DNA of 64,000 bases. Source: [Phialemoniopsis] sp. UDSM-2020 (Eukaryota > Ascomycota > Sordariomycetes > Thyridiales > Thyridiaceae). Position numbers and translations under genes: made by a program. Under the pieces are notes generated by a model. It made no database searches, had not been told where the DNA came from, and saw nothing but the letters and a program-made list of their open reading frames with translations. The stretch is taken from NCBI GenBank assembly GCA_018873225.1, contig JAEILZ010000002.1, forward strand, positions 3,906,001-3,970,000, written 5' to 3'. Below, one piece after another: positions 23,295 through 35,017 of this stretch (the first letter of the stretch is position 1; every line of letters begins with the position of its first letter).

Positions 23295-26200
23295 TCACTC
23301 ATACAGCCCCTCATCGTCACTGGCAGTGCTATCCCTAAACGCAGACCCAGCAACAGCCTTGCCCTTGCCCTTATCCACAACCGCCCGCCCATTCATACCC
23401 CCGCCACCGCCGCCGACAAACGAGTCCTCCCTCTCCGCGTCATCATCATCACTCGACATAGCCGGTCGCGCGACGGCCTTGCCCTTGCCCTTCCCGCTCA
23501 ACCCGCGCGACGACGACGGCCGGCGCACAGACGAGCTAGACCCAGGCCGGACCGCCGACGCCGACGATCCGGGCCTAGACCCGGGCTTAGGCCTGATCGG
23601 CATCGCCGACGCCGTTTCCGATGCAGACGGCTTGCCGCCCTCAAACGTAGCGCGCACCTTCTCGTAGTGCGCGAGCTCGCCCGCGCTGACGGAGGGCACG
23701 AGCTCGGCGTGCGCGTCGAGAAAGTCCTGCTCCGTGACCATGACGGCGACGTCGTCCTTCGTGGCGTAGTGGTCGAAGAAGTAGGCCGTCGATACGGGTT
23801 GCTCCCCGCGATTGACGTCGCGCGAGGCGTTGAGCTGCTTGATCTTGGCGTCGACGGCCGTGGCTTGCCTCGTGACGGCCTTGAGCATGGCGTCGGAGCA
23901 GAGGGCGTAAAAGTCGGCGCCCGTGTAGGTGAAGGGCAGCTTCTCGGCGACGGAGCGGAGGGAGACGGTGGGGTGGAGGGTGAATCTGTTGTAGGGGAGT
24001 AGCGTTAGTGAAATGCGTCATATGATATTCAGGATGAGATATACGTACTTTCTTGTAAGGGCCTCCATGATCGTGAGCTGCTTGTCGTGCGTGTCCGACA
24101 CACCGAGGTACAGCATCTTGTCGAAGCGGCCAGGACGTAGCAGCGCCGGGTCCAGCAGGTCAGGCCTGTTGGTTGCACCAATCACAAACACACCACCACC
24201 GGTGTCATCGCCGCCACCAGACATGCCGTCCAGCTCGGCGAGCAGCTGCGACACGATGCGGTCCATGACGCCGCCGCTGTCGCCCTGGTTGCCCCTCTTG
24301 GGCGCCACGGAGTCGAGCTCGTCAAAGAAGACGACACACGGCCTCGCGTCGCGGGCCCGCTGGAACACGCGCCGGACGTTGGCCTCGGACTCGCCGATGT
24401 ACATGTTGAGCAGCTCCGGGCCCTTGATGCTGAAGAAGTTGAGGCTGTACTCGGTCGCGATGGCCTTGGCCAGCAGCGTCTTGCCCGTGCCGGGTGGACC
24501 GTAGAAGAGGATGCCGGAGCGCTTCTTCATGCCCTTGGCGAAGAGCTCGGGCCGCTCGAGCGGCAGCTGGATCGTCTCGGTGACGGCCTCCTTGACGTTG
24601 TTGAGGCCGCCGACGTCGTCCCACGTCACGTTGGGGATCTTGGGCGCGCCGATGGCGTCGGCAAAGTTCTTGCGGGCGGCCTCGACGGCGACTTCAAAGT
24701 CGGCTTTCGTCAGGCCGTTGGCCGAGGGTCCACCGGCGACTTGGATGTCGCGGACGGTAAAGGTGCTATCTTCGCTCGTGGCTCGTTTAGACAAAGACTC
24801 GAGGCGGCTGCGCTGCGCGACGAGTGCACGGTCGATGACATCGACCAGATCGCCTGCCACGAGCGCGGCGGTCTTGAGGGCGACGGTGCTGAGGTCGATC
24901 TCGGGGTCGAGGCTGATGCCGCGGTCATCGACAATGCTTCTCAGAATGCTTTCACGCTCACCCTCATCGGGCGCATTCATCTCAATTTCATGGGTGAACA
25001 GCCCCCGGACGCCATCCGGAACCTTGTCCACCTCGGTGGTCGTAGCGATCAGAACCCGCGCGTCAGCCAGAACTTCCTTTAACGATGATACCATCCGGTC
25101 TGCGGTCAGAGCCTCGATATGTCGGATCAGCAGAGCACAGCTGTCGGGGCCACAGCTCATCGCACGCTCGGCGCGGACCTTGAGGAACCCTTCCGTTTTG
25201 ACATCGCTGCCGCCAGCACCGGCCTCGTTGAGAATGTCATACGCATCGAGCGTAAAGGTGTGAATACCAATATCCGCACACGCCGCCGATGCAACAGTCG
25301 CCTTGCCGATATTGCGCTGTGTTGAGACAAGCAGGATGGCGACAGGAGGTAGCTTGAGGTGAATAGCTCGCTTGCTCGTAGCCGCAGCCATGAGCTCGCG
25401 TAGCCTCCTCTGCAGTGGAGGGACAGGCCGTCGCTCGGGCTCAGACGTCGCCACGGCAGCAGAACCAGGAGACTGTCTGGGTCGCTTCTTCAGTCCCAGG
25501 TAGTACTGCCAGTTGCTCTCCTTAATGCCCGGGATACGGCTCGTGACGGAGCCCGACTGCTCGAGGTGAGCCATGGAGATCTCGACGCATGCGGCCGAGC
25601 CCCAAATGTCCTCCTCATCTTCGTTCTCTGCATTATCGCGTCGTTGCGCCTGAACGTGGCTGATCTTGAACCATGCGACTTCATCGTATCGAACATTGCC
25701 ACCGGCGCTAGGGCGTCCGGCCGTCGTCAGGGAGACCAGGTCATCTACAACATTCTCGCCCAAGGCGGACACCTCGTGCAGCGCCTTGCCGAGTCGGGTG
25801 TCAATGGGAATAGCAATTAGATCACCTCTCCGCACGATGCGCAACTTCTTCTCAAAATGCCACTTCAGTCCCGCCATGACAGCTGTCTGAACGTCCCTCT
25901 CAACGGCAGCCGGTGTCCTGACTTGTTGTACAATGACTTCCTTGGCGAAAGGCGGCTGTGACGCGCTGATGAGTTTGGACTGCGGGCCTTTACCGTGGAA
26001 GCCGGCGCGTTTGAGCGGAGCGATGCGCAGGTATGTGGTGCTCTCGAGGTTCGCAAGGAGCACAGGGGAGCAGTATGCTACAGGGCTCGTTGGTCGCCGG
26101 ACCTGGGACTCAAAGAAAGACAGCTTCCTACCACCGTGTCTCGAGCTCGCGATCCTCGTCATGGGGCGGTGCGAGTAGCCCTCAGGAAGGCCAAAGACGC

Positions 26201-27703
26201 GCACCGGTCGCCACAGGGGCTCGTCCGTCTCAGGCTCTCCGAAGCTACCCAGCGCAAAGGGGCCAAACCCATTTAACGGGGGCTCCTCAGCCGTCTCCAG
26301 GCGCACCCAGTCGCCAGAGAAGCAGCCTATCCTGTTCAGATCTCGAATATCTACGTAAACGCGGGCCTCATCATCATCGACAGCGGTGGGCTTAGGGTGG
26401 AGCAGCTCGGACGGGATGGGTTCCATCAGCCCTTGCGCCTTGAAAAGTCGACCTCTCGGACGGTCCTGGCGGGCCGTGGTGGCAGTAAAGTTGGAAAAGA
26501 CCGAGCCCGGGGTATTGATTCCATTGGTCTTGCGGCCGCGTCCACCAAGAGTCATTGGGGTGCCCGGCTGCATGGTTGACACACCACTCGCGTTGGTTGT
26601 AGGTAGTGTAGGCGTTTGGAGAGAGATCATGTCATCTATTGAATCGTCAGAGAGCTCGTCTGGATCGGAAAGCAGGTGCTCCTCCGTCTCGGTCTCGGTT
26701 ATGGAATCGGTGTCGTCTGTTTGAATGTCGGTCTCGGTCTTGACGCGATCTTCGGCGGCCGAATAGAATTGGTCATTAGCCGTATCTTCGTCGTCTTCCG
26801 CGACACCGTTGAGCTGCCGGCCCGAGTTCATCGAGATGGTGTCTCTCGAGCGACGGGAATGCAGGCGCCCCCGAGACAAGATGATCTTGGTATGAGGCGC
26901 CAGTACTCCCTGTGCGACGGGCTCGCAGAGCGTCACCCTGCCTGGATTCGGAGGTACATGTGTGACAGGATGTGGTGGCAGAGGGAGGGGGAACAGGTCG
27001 CCGGTGTGGACCACCTTGAGCGTTCCCAGGGCATTGCGGAGGGCGTTGGTCAGGCGCTCCTCGGGCGTGCCCTTTCCTTTGTTCGAAGCGATCGCGCTGG
27101 ATGGATGTTCGCGAAAGAAGATGCCCTCTCCATCTTCAAGTCTCTTGGCCAGTTCACCTTCGAGGCTCACAAAGACAGTGTCGAGGGAGAGGGCGAGCAC
27201 ATCCAGAACCAGGATCTCAATACCGCTCCGGCTATGGCTGGAGAGCTTTGAGGGAGCTACCTGCTGGAGAGTCTCGGCAAAGCTCTGCAGTGACAGGGAG
27301 GAGGGCGAGAACTGGACGGTCGAGTGCGCAAGGGCTGAGGATCGGGCCACGGGGACGATGCTCCAGGAGGCGTTGGCGGGGGAAGGATCGGGGCGCCAGG
27401 GCGCGACGGCGATGTGGTATATCTCGGGCGTGGTGGGGGTCTGGTCGTCATTCTGTTCTTCTGTAGAGGCTTGTGATCAGTCAGTATCAACCAGCAGCAT
27501 GAATAGGAAGTGAGAGGGGCCAGCTTACCATCTAGTTTCAGATGAGGGAAGAGGTCGGCGAAGAGGTCGTCGGAGAGGATGCCGACATCGCCCCTGACAT
27601 GGTCGTCGAGGACTAGTCTAGCGGTGATGGCCGGCTTGTCCTCTCTGCGTCTCCTTCTCCTCCGCTTCCTCTGTTGTACGTCGACCAAACTTTCCGAGGT
27701 CAT
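23295..27703 (-). CDS. pex6: Peroxisomal biogenesis AAA-ATPase Pex6
   Basis: Three exons, 27703-27529, 27460-24049 and 23985-23295, give 1425 aa. Introns are 68 and 63 nt. Pex6 pairs with Pex1 at the peroxisome and extracts the receptor Pex5 for recycling. The first ATPase domain is degenerate: its Walker A position (about residues 770-785) reads STQRNIGKATV, as expected for Pex6. The second domain is canonical, with Walker A GPPGTGKT near residue 1046, Walker B VVFFDELD near 1101 and the ATNRPDLLDPALLRPGRFD block just before the second intron. The N-terminus is basic (KRRRRRRR). The C-terminal 120 residues, after the helix ending EKVRATFEGG, are low-complexity Ser/Gly/Lys sequence, longer than in yeast. 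Confidence 0.93.
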
Positions 27704-28577
27704 GGCGGCGGCTGAGAGCTTCGAGCCGAAAGCTTGAGTTTGCGATGCCGAGTTTGATTGAGTATCTTAGAGTCTCGGCAGTATTGTAGAGGGGTTTTCA
27801 GGTATGCTCAGTCCATCTGGCAAGGCCAATTGGGCTGTTTGCCGACTCAAAGAGAGGAGTGATAGCCGCTGTTTCTTGCAAGAGAGCTGTGGTTCGAAAG
27901 GAATACCTTTGCTCAGGATCCCGATTGCGCGTGTCAGAGGGGTAGTCACGAGCCAAGCTTGACTTTGGCCGCTACGAGGATAACGATAAAGATGCCTCAC
28001 CCAAGCAGGTGTGCAAGACTAGTTGTTGCGAAAGGAAAGACGCTTTCTCGATAGTGCCACGGGGAGGTGCTGCTCGTCAATCTGCGCGCACTGGTCCTTT
28101 GGTTGGAAGTCTAGTGGACTTCTGCCCGTCTCGGCTGGTGAGACTTTTGGCCTCGGCACAAACACGCGCGACCGCATTTGCACGCATCGCTCTGAGTGGA
28201 GAGCCCAGCTTTCCCCGCTAAAAAGTATCCCGCCTCCACAGTCCTACTTTTGGGGAAACTGTCAGTTTGACAACTTGTAGTCGTATGGCCAAACCTCTAA
28301 TCAGTCAAGTCGTCATGCCTTCAGAAGATCTGCATTTACATCATTTCGATTCTGAGTGGTCTTTATTACTAGACTGGTTCATACAGTGAGAGACACCGTC
28401 AACAACTGCTCTTGAGACAAAGATATTGATAGGTCAAGTAGAACTTCAATGTTGGTTGCACAAATAGTACTAGATAATCACCCTCATCTGTCAACGTGTT
28501 TGGGCGAGATCAGGGCTATCCCATGTTTTATGTTATCAAACACTATACATAGGAAATTTCCTTTGTGACTATGGGTA
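27704..28577. other. Intergenic between pex6 and HET gene
   Basis: This contains the pex6 promoter and the 3' flank of the HET-domain gene. No gene or clear motif seen. Confidence 0.4.
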
Positions 28578-30655
28578 TCAAATGATAGTGAATTCGCGTC
28601 GGGTCGCGTTGTTGAATAGCTTGCTTTCGGCAGAAGCAAACCCAAGTCGAACATAGACATCACCAGTCTTACCCAGGACAAGAATGCGCGTATCCAGCGA
28701 GGAGGCCCACTCCCGAGCTGGATCTGGTTGGAGGACCCCAAGCAGTGCACACCACACCTTGCCACTGAATGCTGGGGGCGACTGGGGCAAGGAGGCTCCG
28801 GGAGCTGCCGCACGCCGCACGCTTTTGCCATGCCCTTCTAACACACAGTCAGGCGTGAACCCCAAACCATTCAACTCATAATGACTCATTGGATTGACCT
28901 TGTCCGTATCACCGGTACGCAGCTTTCGACATATAGCTGGCGCTCTAAGAGTCAACCTGCCACTCTTCACCCTTCCGAAGGTGCTCGGTCCGCAGGTTTC
29001 ACAAGTGGCGGCAACAATGGCAGTCGATGACCTGAAGTCAGACCAAACCCCCCATACGACTGGCTGCATAATGGATGCCCAGGACCACGATGGTGCCACA
29101 TACTTCAAAGGTTGGTATGGCAAAACATAATCATCTGGAAGCAGCGGATCAATCTCCCATGACAAGTCATGTGGCAGAGAGTCGCCACCCCAGAGGCCAC
29201 TCAGATACGGGCCCGGACTGGTGAGCATGGAAAATTGGGCTGCCGTGCCGCTGATGGCTGGCAATCTATCCTTGGCGAAAGTCAGGTCTCGACGACTATA
29301 GCTCTGGACGATCTGATGCCATCTTTGAAAGGCAGGCCTGTTTTTTCCAAGACCGATCGTTACTGATCCAGGTAGATGTCGACTTGATTAGTGAGAGGGT
29401 TCTTGTGTTGTCTTGGTATACTAAACTTGCGTGAACATACAATCTGATAATTCGGTTTCTAAGGAACCATTGTGTACAAGTCCCATGGGAGTATTATGTT
29501 GCCCTTCGAAGTGACGGCGGCATACCCACACCAAGTCATCGGAAGCAAAGTGAATCGATCGAGGAGAAAGGGCAGCTTCTTGGTAAGCCCAAGCCCTGGT
29601 AAATAATTTCCCACCTTCATCTGCTGGGTCACTACCCATCCACAGGGGCACCTGTCTCACATAGAACAGCTGTTCCGCGACAGCAGTCTGAACTATGAAC
29701 GAGAAGGGCATCCACATGGGGTCTCGATCCCTCAGAAACGGAGTACTATGGTCCGGAGACGAGGCGGTCGAGATGTTGAGAAAAGTCTGTGAGTAGTATT
29801 GGTGCATCTTGCTCGACTCAGCTTCCCAGTCTGTCGTATCGTCCTGGATGATGCACAAAGAATCAATCCAGATATACCGGAGATGCAACCTGCGCACCAC
29901 GGAGATAGCCTGAGAGAAGACGATAGGTAGATCGCTTTCCGGTATGCGTCTCAGCATAGCCTTCAAGTTAGCCCTTGTGGTCTGTAATGGTTGTGTATCA
30001 CCCCAGCAGTGACTGAGGGTCGCATAGAAGTCCAGGTCGGCCTTAGCGGGTTCGACCAGTCTAATAGGTGCATCCTCTGTCCCAACATGAATTAGACGCT
30101 TGGGTAAGGCTTGAAGACGTTGCCCTCCACAGGTGTTGGTGTGGTCTATGGCACATTCCTGCGTCTTGTTCTCAATGTAAGAAACGGCAGTCTCGAGATC
30201 AATGCGTGTTGGATAAGCAGCTAGACGGGGAAAGGGGGGGCACTGAAGAAAAAAGTCAATAGGGTTGTGTGTCCGGAGGGGATCATAAAGCATCGTACTT
30301 CTCGTTCAACTGTGTAAATGAGATATTCTGCTCTTCCCTTGGCACCGTACTCTAAATAGTGTTTCGGTTCAACCCTACACCGGATCTCTTTGGTCAAGGC
30401 GTTTCGTATCACTATGACTATGAATTTTTGGGTTGGCGCCCGGTGTAAGGCGGCGACTAAGTTCAGCACTTGGCATAACTGACAAACTGAATCAAATGCT
30501 AGGAAGTCCTTTTCGAACGGCTCGGGGAGATCGTCCACGGAGTTTGCTCTCTGGAGGATCAGCGAGCAGGTCTCACAAAACTGGGTGAAGTCTGGAAAGA
30601 GTGGCCGAGAGGCCTGTTGCTGGGATTGGGGCTTGAGAGTGCGGACGTTAGACAT
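28578..30655 (-). CDS. Heterokaryon-incompatibility (HET) domain protein
   Basis: Three exons, 30655-30299, 30242-29441 and 29362-28578, give 647 aa (introns 56 and 78 nt). The HET domain begins at about residue 190. It has YATLSHCWGD (around 193-201), the core LRYIWIDSLCIIQDD (about 240-254), then HQYYSQTFLNIST and the arch FTRAWAYQEAALSPRSIHF. The C-terminal half follows the usual layout: DLTFAKDRLPAISGTAAQF, YLSGLWG, then YVAPSWSWASI. No NACHT or other partner domain is fused. HET proteins trigger cell death after fusion of incompatible hyphae, or act in allorecognition. Most members, this one included, have no defined partner. The start is the first in-frame ATG downstream of a frame that otherwise opens on GTG. 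Confidence 0.88.
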
Positions 30656-31835
30656 GGTCACACGATGTTGCCACCAACGGTGACCGGTATTCGAGCAAGT
30701 AAGACGAAGAAGGGAATCAAAAGTATTTGACAACCGCAAAGAACAATCGATGTTCACTGCCTTCTCGTACGAGTAAGGCTGGGCCACCTATTCATGCACT
30801 GCTACTCCCGCATGCAGGAGATGCATGGGTTGTGCATGGGCACTGCCTCACGACGAGTCGGCCTGATCAGTCCAACATAGCAAACGTCTCCGGCCCGTGC
30901 CTTGTGTGTGCAGACCAAAACGGAAATAATTATTCAAGGACTTTGAGAATCGCCGTTGATGAGTTGGAGGGACAGTGCAACCCCAATCGGAAGCACTGTC
31001 AGGCCAGAAACTTGCCTTCCATGTCATGCTTGAGACCAATCATGAATCTTGTATTTTGTCGCAAAATAACAAAAGAAGCTTCAACTGAGAATCCATGGGG
31101 GTTTCCTGTGAGGGGTCCTTCGACAGATCCATGCTGTGCGGCCTGCCAATCATGAATGGATTGGGCAAAGATGCTCTGATCCTGTCGCGACCAGCTCCAA
31201 ATCTGTCGCAGCACCACACTCAACCCACGCCACCGCCGGTATCGACAGAAGACATCAAATCTTGGTCTTGCCGTCATTTAGTCTCAGAAGCCAGCCGTGG
31301 CGGCGGGCCATTGCTCCCGGTTCCTGTGCCGCTAGTGGCCACTTGGTCGAGATTAGCAGAGGCCATGATGCCCTGTTTCTGCTAGCCGCTCGCCCGCCTC
31401 CACTTGTTTTCAGCCGTGACGTCGTCGTGGCTTGCAATCATTGACTTCCACCCCTCTCCACAAAAACTTGGATCAGCATGTGAAATGGTGGTGTTGGTAG
31501 TGGTTTGATGGTGTGCGGCGTCCTGTATGCGCTCTTAGTTGACGGCGAGCGGCGGCGGCGGAGACATCGAATCGAAAGTTTGGTTGACTTGTCTATCGCG
31601 GCCGATGTAACATTGGGACGCTTGCGGCAGTTTTCCAACCTCTCGTCCTCCGTTCTTGGTCCTTGATATCGGTCTCTTTACTGCCATTGAACTGCGTTGC
31701 TCTTCTTCAATTGCAAGAACATTCAATCATTCGTACATTCATTGATACAATACGCGGTAACACACACACATTCGCATCAAGGAAACCCTACGTCGTGGAT
31801 GCATCTTTCCGTCGCGCGCATCCCCGCGAACAGGC
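30656..31835. other. Divergent promoter region (HET / lipase)
   Basis: This 1.2-kb spacer separates two divergent genes. The final 150 bp include an ACACACAC run (about 31763-31770) in the leader of the lipase gene. No further gene recognised. Confidence 0.4.
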
Positions 31836-34361
31836 ATGGTCGCCAACGATGATCCCAGACGGGACACCGCCCTCGGCACATCCACGTCGTCGCCGGAACC
31901 GTCTGGCCTCCCCGACACCAACCCTAGCAACGACAGCATAGCGAACCGCTCGTCGACAGCCTCCTCCCTCGGCCGCTCCGCCGTCGAATTTGCAGAGCAG
32001 TCTCAGAAGCTCTCCCACCAGACGCCCGGCGAGGGCAACACCAGCGACATCGCCCTCGAGGCCCGCTTTGTCACGCCCCATGACCCCGTCATCGTCACCA
32101 CCGAGGGCCACCGCCTGCCCGGCGTGCCCCTGGCCGAGGCGCACAAGCTAAACATACTGAAGGAGGAGCTGCAGTCCGATAGCGGAAACGACTTGAGCGA
32201 GGGGCAACATCAAGTCAATGGTGCGTTGTCCCCATCGTCGGCCGCAGAGTCGAGCGGCAGCGAGCAGTCGGCCGGGGATCAGCAAACCACAACAATGCTC
32301 CCCGTGCCGATGCTGCAAAACGGCAAATCCGTACAAAAGTCCTCCGAGGGCTCCCTACGCCGCGCCATGCCGCCCTCCCACACCAACCCGCTCTTCCCCC
32401 CGCTGCCGCTGTACGGCCCGCCCTCCGTCCTGCGCGACCTGCAGTGCTTCATCTTCCGTGTCGCCTCCTTCTTCCTGAGCCTCGCCTTCTTAGGCGTCAT
32501 CGTCCTCGGCGCCCTCTTCACCAGCGTCGGGCCCTTCTTCCAGCGCATCTGGTTCACTCTGACCCTGCGCAACCCGGACTCATCACGGCCGTTTTACGAG
32601 GAGGAGCTCCGCCGCAAGAACCTGCGGAAAGAACTCGACCGCGCCTGGACCAAGCGCCGCAAGTCGCAGGAGAATGTCCACGACGGCCCGGAGAAGGACA
32701 ACGAGGACCCGCCGCCCGCCGACAGCGACGGCTTCGTGCCCACCGAGGGCGGGCCCGACCCCATCCTGTGCGACCCGGCCTACTACGCCCGCCGCGTCGG
32801 GCTCGACGTCGAGGAGTTCCAGGTGCAGACCGAGGACGGCTTCATCATCGACCTGTGGCACGTCTACGACCCCAAGGAGTACGAGGAACTGCCTTCCTCG
32901 GAGCGCGCCCACCGCGGGCCGGACATCTTCCGCGATGCCCCCGAGGATGGGCCCTCAATACCCGGCAGGCGGCGCCGGCTCAAGAACCCAGACCAGAAGC
33001 CCAAGTTCCCCGTCCTGCTCATGCACGGCCTCCTGCAGTCCGCGGGCGCCTACTGCGTCAACGACGACGACTCGCTGGCCTTCTACCTCTGCAAGGCCGG
33101 CTACGACGTCTGGCTCGGCAACAACCGCTGCGGCTTCAACCCGAAACACGTCTTGCTGCAGTACACCGACCCGCGCATGTGGTGCTGGAACATCCGGCAG
33201 ATGGGCGTCTTCGACCTGCCCGCTTTAGTCTCTCGCGTCTTGCACGAGACCGGGTTCCCAAAAGTCGGCCTCATCGCGCACTCCCAGGGCACGACGCAGA
33301 CCTTTGTCGCCCTCGCCAAGGAGCAGCGCCCGGACCTCGGCGAGAAGCTAACCGTCTTTTGCGCCCTGGCGCCCGCCGCCTACGCCGGCCCGCTGATCGG
33401 CAAGATGTACTTCAAGTTCATGCGCGTCATCACGCCCGCCATGTTCCGCCTCATGTTTGGCATCCACGCCTTCATCCCCTTCATGATGACGATGCACAAG
33501 CTGCTCCACCCCAAGATTTATGGGTGGCTCGGCTACAAGGTCTTTTCCTTCCTCTTCAACTGGTCCGACGCCCGGTGGGACAGAGGGCTGCGCGACCGCA
33601 TGTTCCAGTTCGCCCCCGTCTACGTCAGCGCCGAGTCGATGCGGTGGTGGCTCGGGAGGGAGTGCTTCGCCAAGCACAAGTGCATACTGGCCACGAAAGA
33701 AGAATGGCGCGCCGAGGAGCGCGAGGACGAAGGCCTGGACGCTAGCAAGCAGCAGGACCCTACATCGTCATCATCAGCATCCTCGCCCATACACGAAAAG
33801 AAGAAGCACCTGCACCACCTCCGCGCCGACCCGGACCCGACCGACCGCGCCGCCGTCGCGCACCACGCTCGGAAACCCCGCGGCAGCACGGCCTGGTACG
33901 ACGCCCGCGCCCCGCCCTTCGCGCTCTGGGTCTGCGGCAGCGACGACCTCGTCGACGGGTCGCGCCTGCTGCGGCGCTTCGCCCGATCCCGCGGGCGCGA
34001 GCCGCACGTGCGCCTCGTGCACGCGCGCACGATACCCGAGTACGAGCACCTCGACGTAATATGGGCCATGGACGCCGTGGACAAGGTGTTCTCCGAAGTG
34101 AAAGAGGTCCTGTGGAAGACGTGCGGCGCCGAGGCGCGGGAGAAGTGTCGCGTGCCGCGCGGGTGCGAGGGCGTGGAGGAGTGGGTTCCCGAGAAGGAGG
34201 GGGAGAAGCGTGACGGTGAGAGTCAGAGTGAGAGCGAGAGTGAGGGGAGTGATCGGGCGCTCGAGGAGCCGAGGCCGAGTTACGAGAGTGCCAGAGACAA
34301 AGCTGGTACGCATGGGCATGGGAGCGTGAGGAGTCCCCGGGGCAGCATTGGGAGCCGTTGA
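31836..34361 (+). CDS. Membrane-anchored steryl-ester-hydrolase / triacylglycerol-lipase-type lipase
   Basis: One exon of 841 aa. The first 190 residues are Ser-rich and disordered. A hydrophobic segment at about 205-235 (FIFRVASFFLSLAFLGVIVL) should insert in the ER or lipid-droplet membrane. The ab-hydrolase-associated lipase domain follows: EEFQVQTEDGFIIDLWHVYD, PVLLMHGLLQSAGAYCVN, DVWLGNNRCGFNPKH and the nucleophile elbow IAHSQGTTQ with Ser483. Asp703 or Asp704 (CGSDDLVDG) and His738 (YEHLDVIW) complete the triad. This layout matches yeast Yeh1/Yeh2/Tgl1 and animal acid lipases. The predicted reaction is hydrolysis of sterol esters or acylglycerols. An insert of about 60 residues between the lid region and the Asp motif, and a charged Ser/Glu-rich tail, look specific to this lineage. 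Confidence 0.88.
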   Translation: MVANDDPRRDTALGTSTSSPEPSGLPDTNPSNDSIANRSSTASSLGRSAVEFAEQSQKLSHQTPGEGNTSDIALEARFVTPHDPVIVTTEGHRLPGVPLAEAHKLNILKEELQSDSGNDLSEGQHQVNGALSPSSAAESSGSEQSAGDQQTTTMLPVPMLQNGKSVQKSSEGSLRRAMPPSHTNPLFPPLPLYGPPSVLRDLQCFIFRVASFFLSLAFLGVIVLGALFTSVGPFFQRIWFTLTLRNPDSSRPFYEEELRRKNLRKELDRAWTKRRKSQENVHDGPEKDNEDPPPADSDGFVPTEGGPDPILCDPAYYARRVGLDVEEFQVQTEDGFIIDLWHVYDPKEYEELPSSERAHRGPDIFRDAPEDGPSIPGRRRRLKNPDQKPKFPVLLMHGLLQSAGAYCVNDDDSLAFYLCKAGYDVWLGNNRCGFNPKHVLLQYTDPRMWCWNIRQMGVFDLPALVSRVLHETGFPKVGLIAHSQGTTQTFVALAKEQRPDLGEKLTVFCALAPAAYAGPLIGKMYFKFMRVITPAMFRLMFGIHAFIPFMMTMHKLLHPKIYGWLGYKVFSFLFNWSDARWDRGLRDRMFQFAPVYVSAESMRWWLGRECFAKHKCILATKEEWRAEEREDEGLDASKQQDPTSSSSASSPIHEKKKHLHHLRADPDPTDRAAVAHHARKPRGSTAWYDARAPPFALWVCGSDDLVDGSRLLRRFARSRGREPHVRLVHARTIPEYEHLDVIWAMDAVDKVFSEVKEVLWKTCGAEAREKCRVPRGCEGVEEWVPEKEGEKRDGESQSESESEGSDRALEEPRPSYESARDKAGTHGHGSVRSPRGSIGSR

Positions 34362-35017
34362 GAGAGAGAAAACAGATGATTTGACGACGATACACAATCC
34401 GTGTGGAGGGACCGCATACGACATAGACATTGCGTTACACGCACATGCATAAGGAGGGGACGGAGGCACACACACATTATGGACACACAGCGAGTGTTTT
34501 TCTGGATTTGGATTTTGGGTAATGGCCATTTTGGTCTTGACACCTGGTTAAGCAACACAACTTGCACAGCTTATAGATATCCCCCTTGTTTAGCAGCATC
34601 GTGATGCTTGAGAAGGCTTCCGCAAACACAGCACGAAATTAAGTCTTGAACTCATCGATTCCTATTTACGTGCAATGATAAGAGAGCAATGCTGCCTGGA
34701 GAGAAAAACAAGGCGAATTCGTTCCCCGTCTAGTGTCCCCCCGTACCATACAAAGCGCGGACACCATGCAAAACCGAGACCAACAGAATCACCGTCGTTC
34801 CTCGCTTTCATTGCAATGCATTCCATTTTTGGTCACCCTGTCTGCTATGCAGTTGGTCCCTTCCCTCGTCTCTGGAGGAGAAGAGGTCCCTCTAGAACAA
34901 AACTAGCCATGTTGTCAAAAGCCACATTAAACTCCTTGTGAATTTGCCAGTAAAACCCTGGCCCCTTCTTTTCCAGATATCATCATCCGCACCCATCGTC
35001 TCTTGTCTTCAGCTCTC
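34362..35017. other. Convergent 3' flanks
   Basis: The stop codons of the lipase (plus) and eIF3m (minus) genes face each other across about 650 bp. Nothing else recognised. Confidence 0.4.

Noticed and set aside
32444..33745. 433-codon frame inside the lipase
   Set aside because: Frame-shifted shadow of the lipase, Arg/Pro-rich without motifs.
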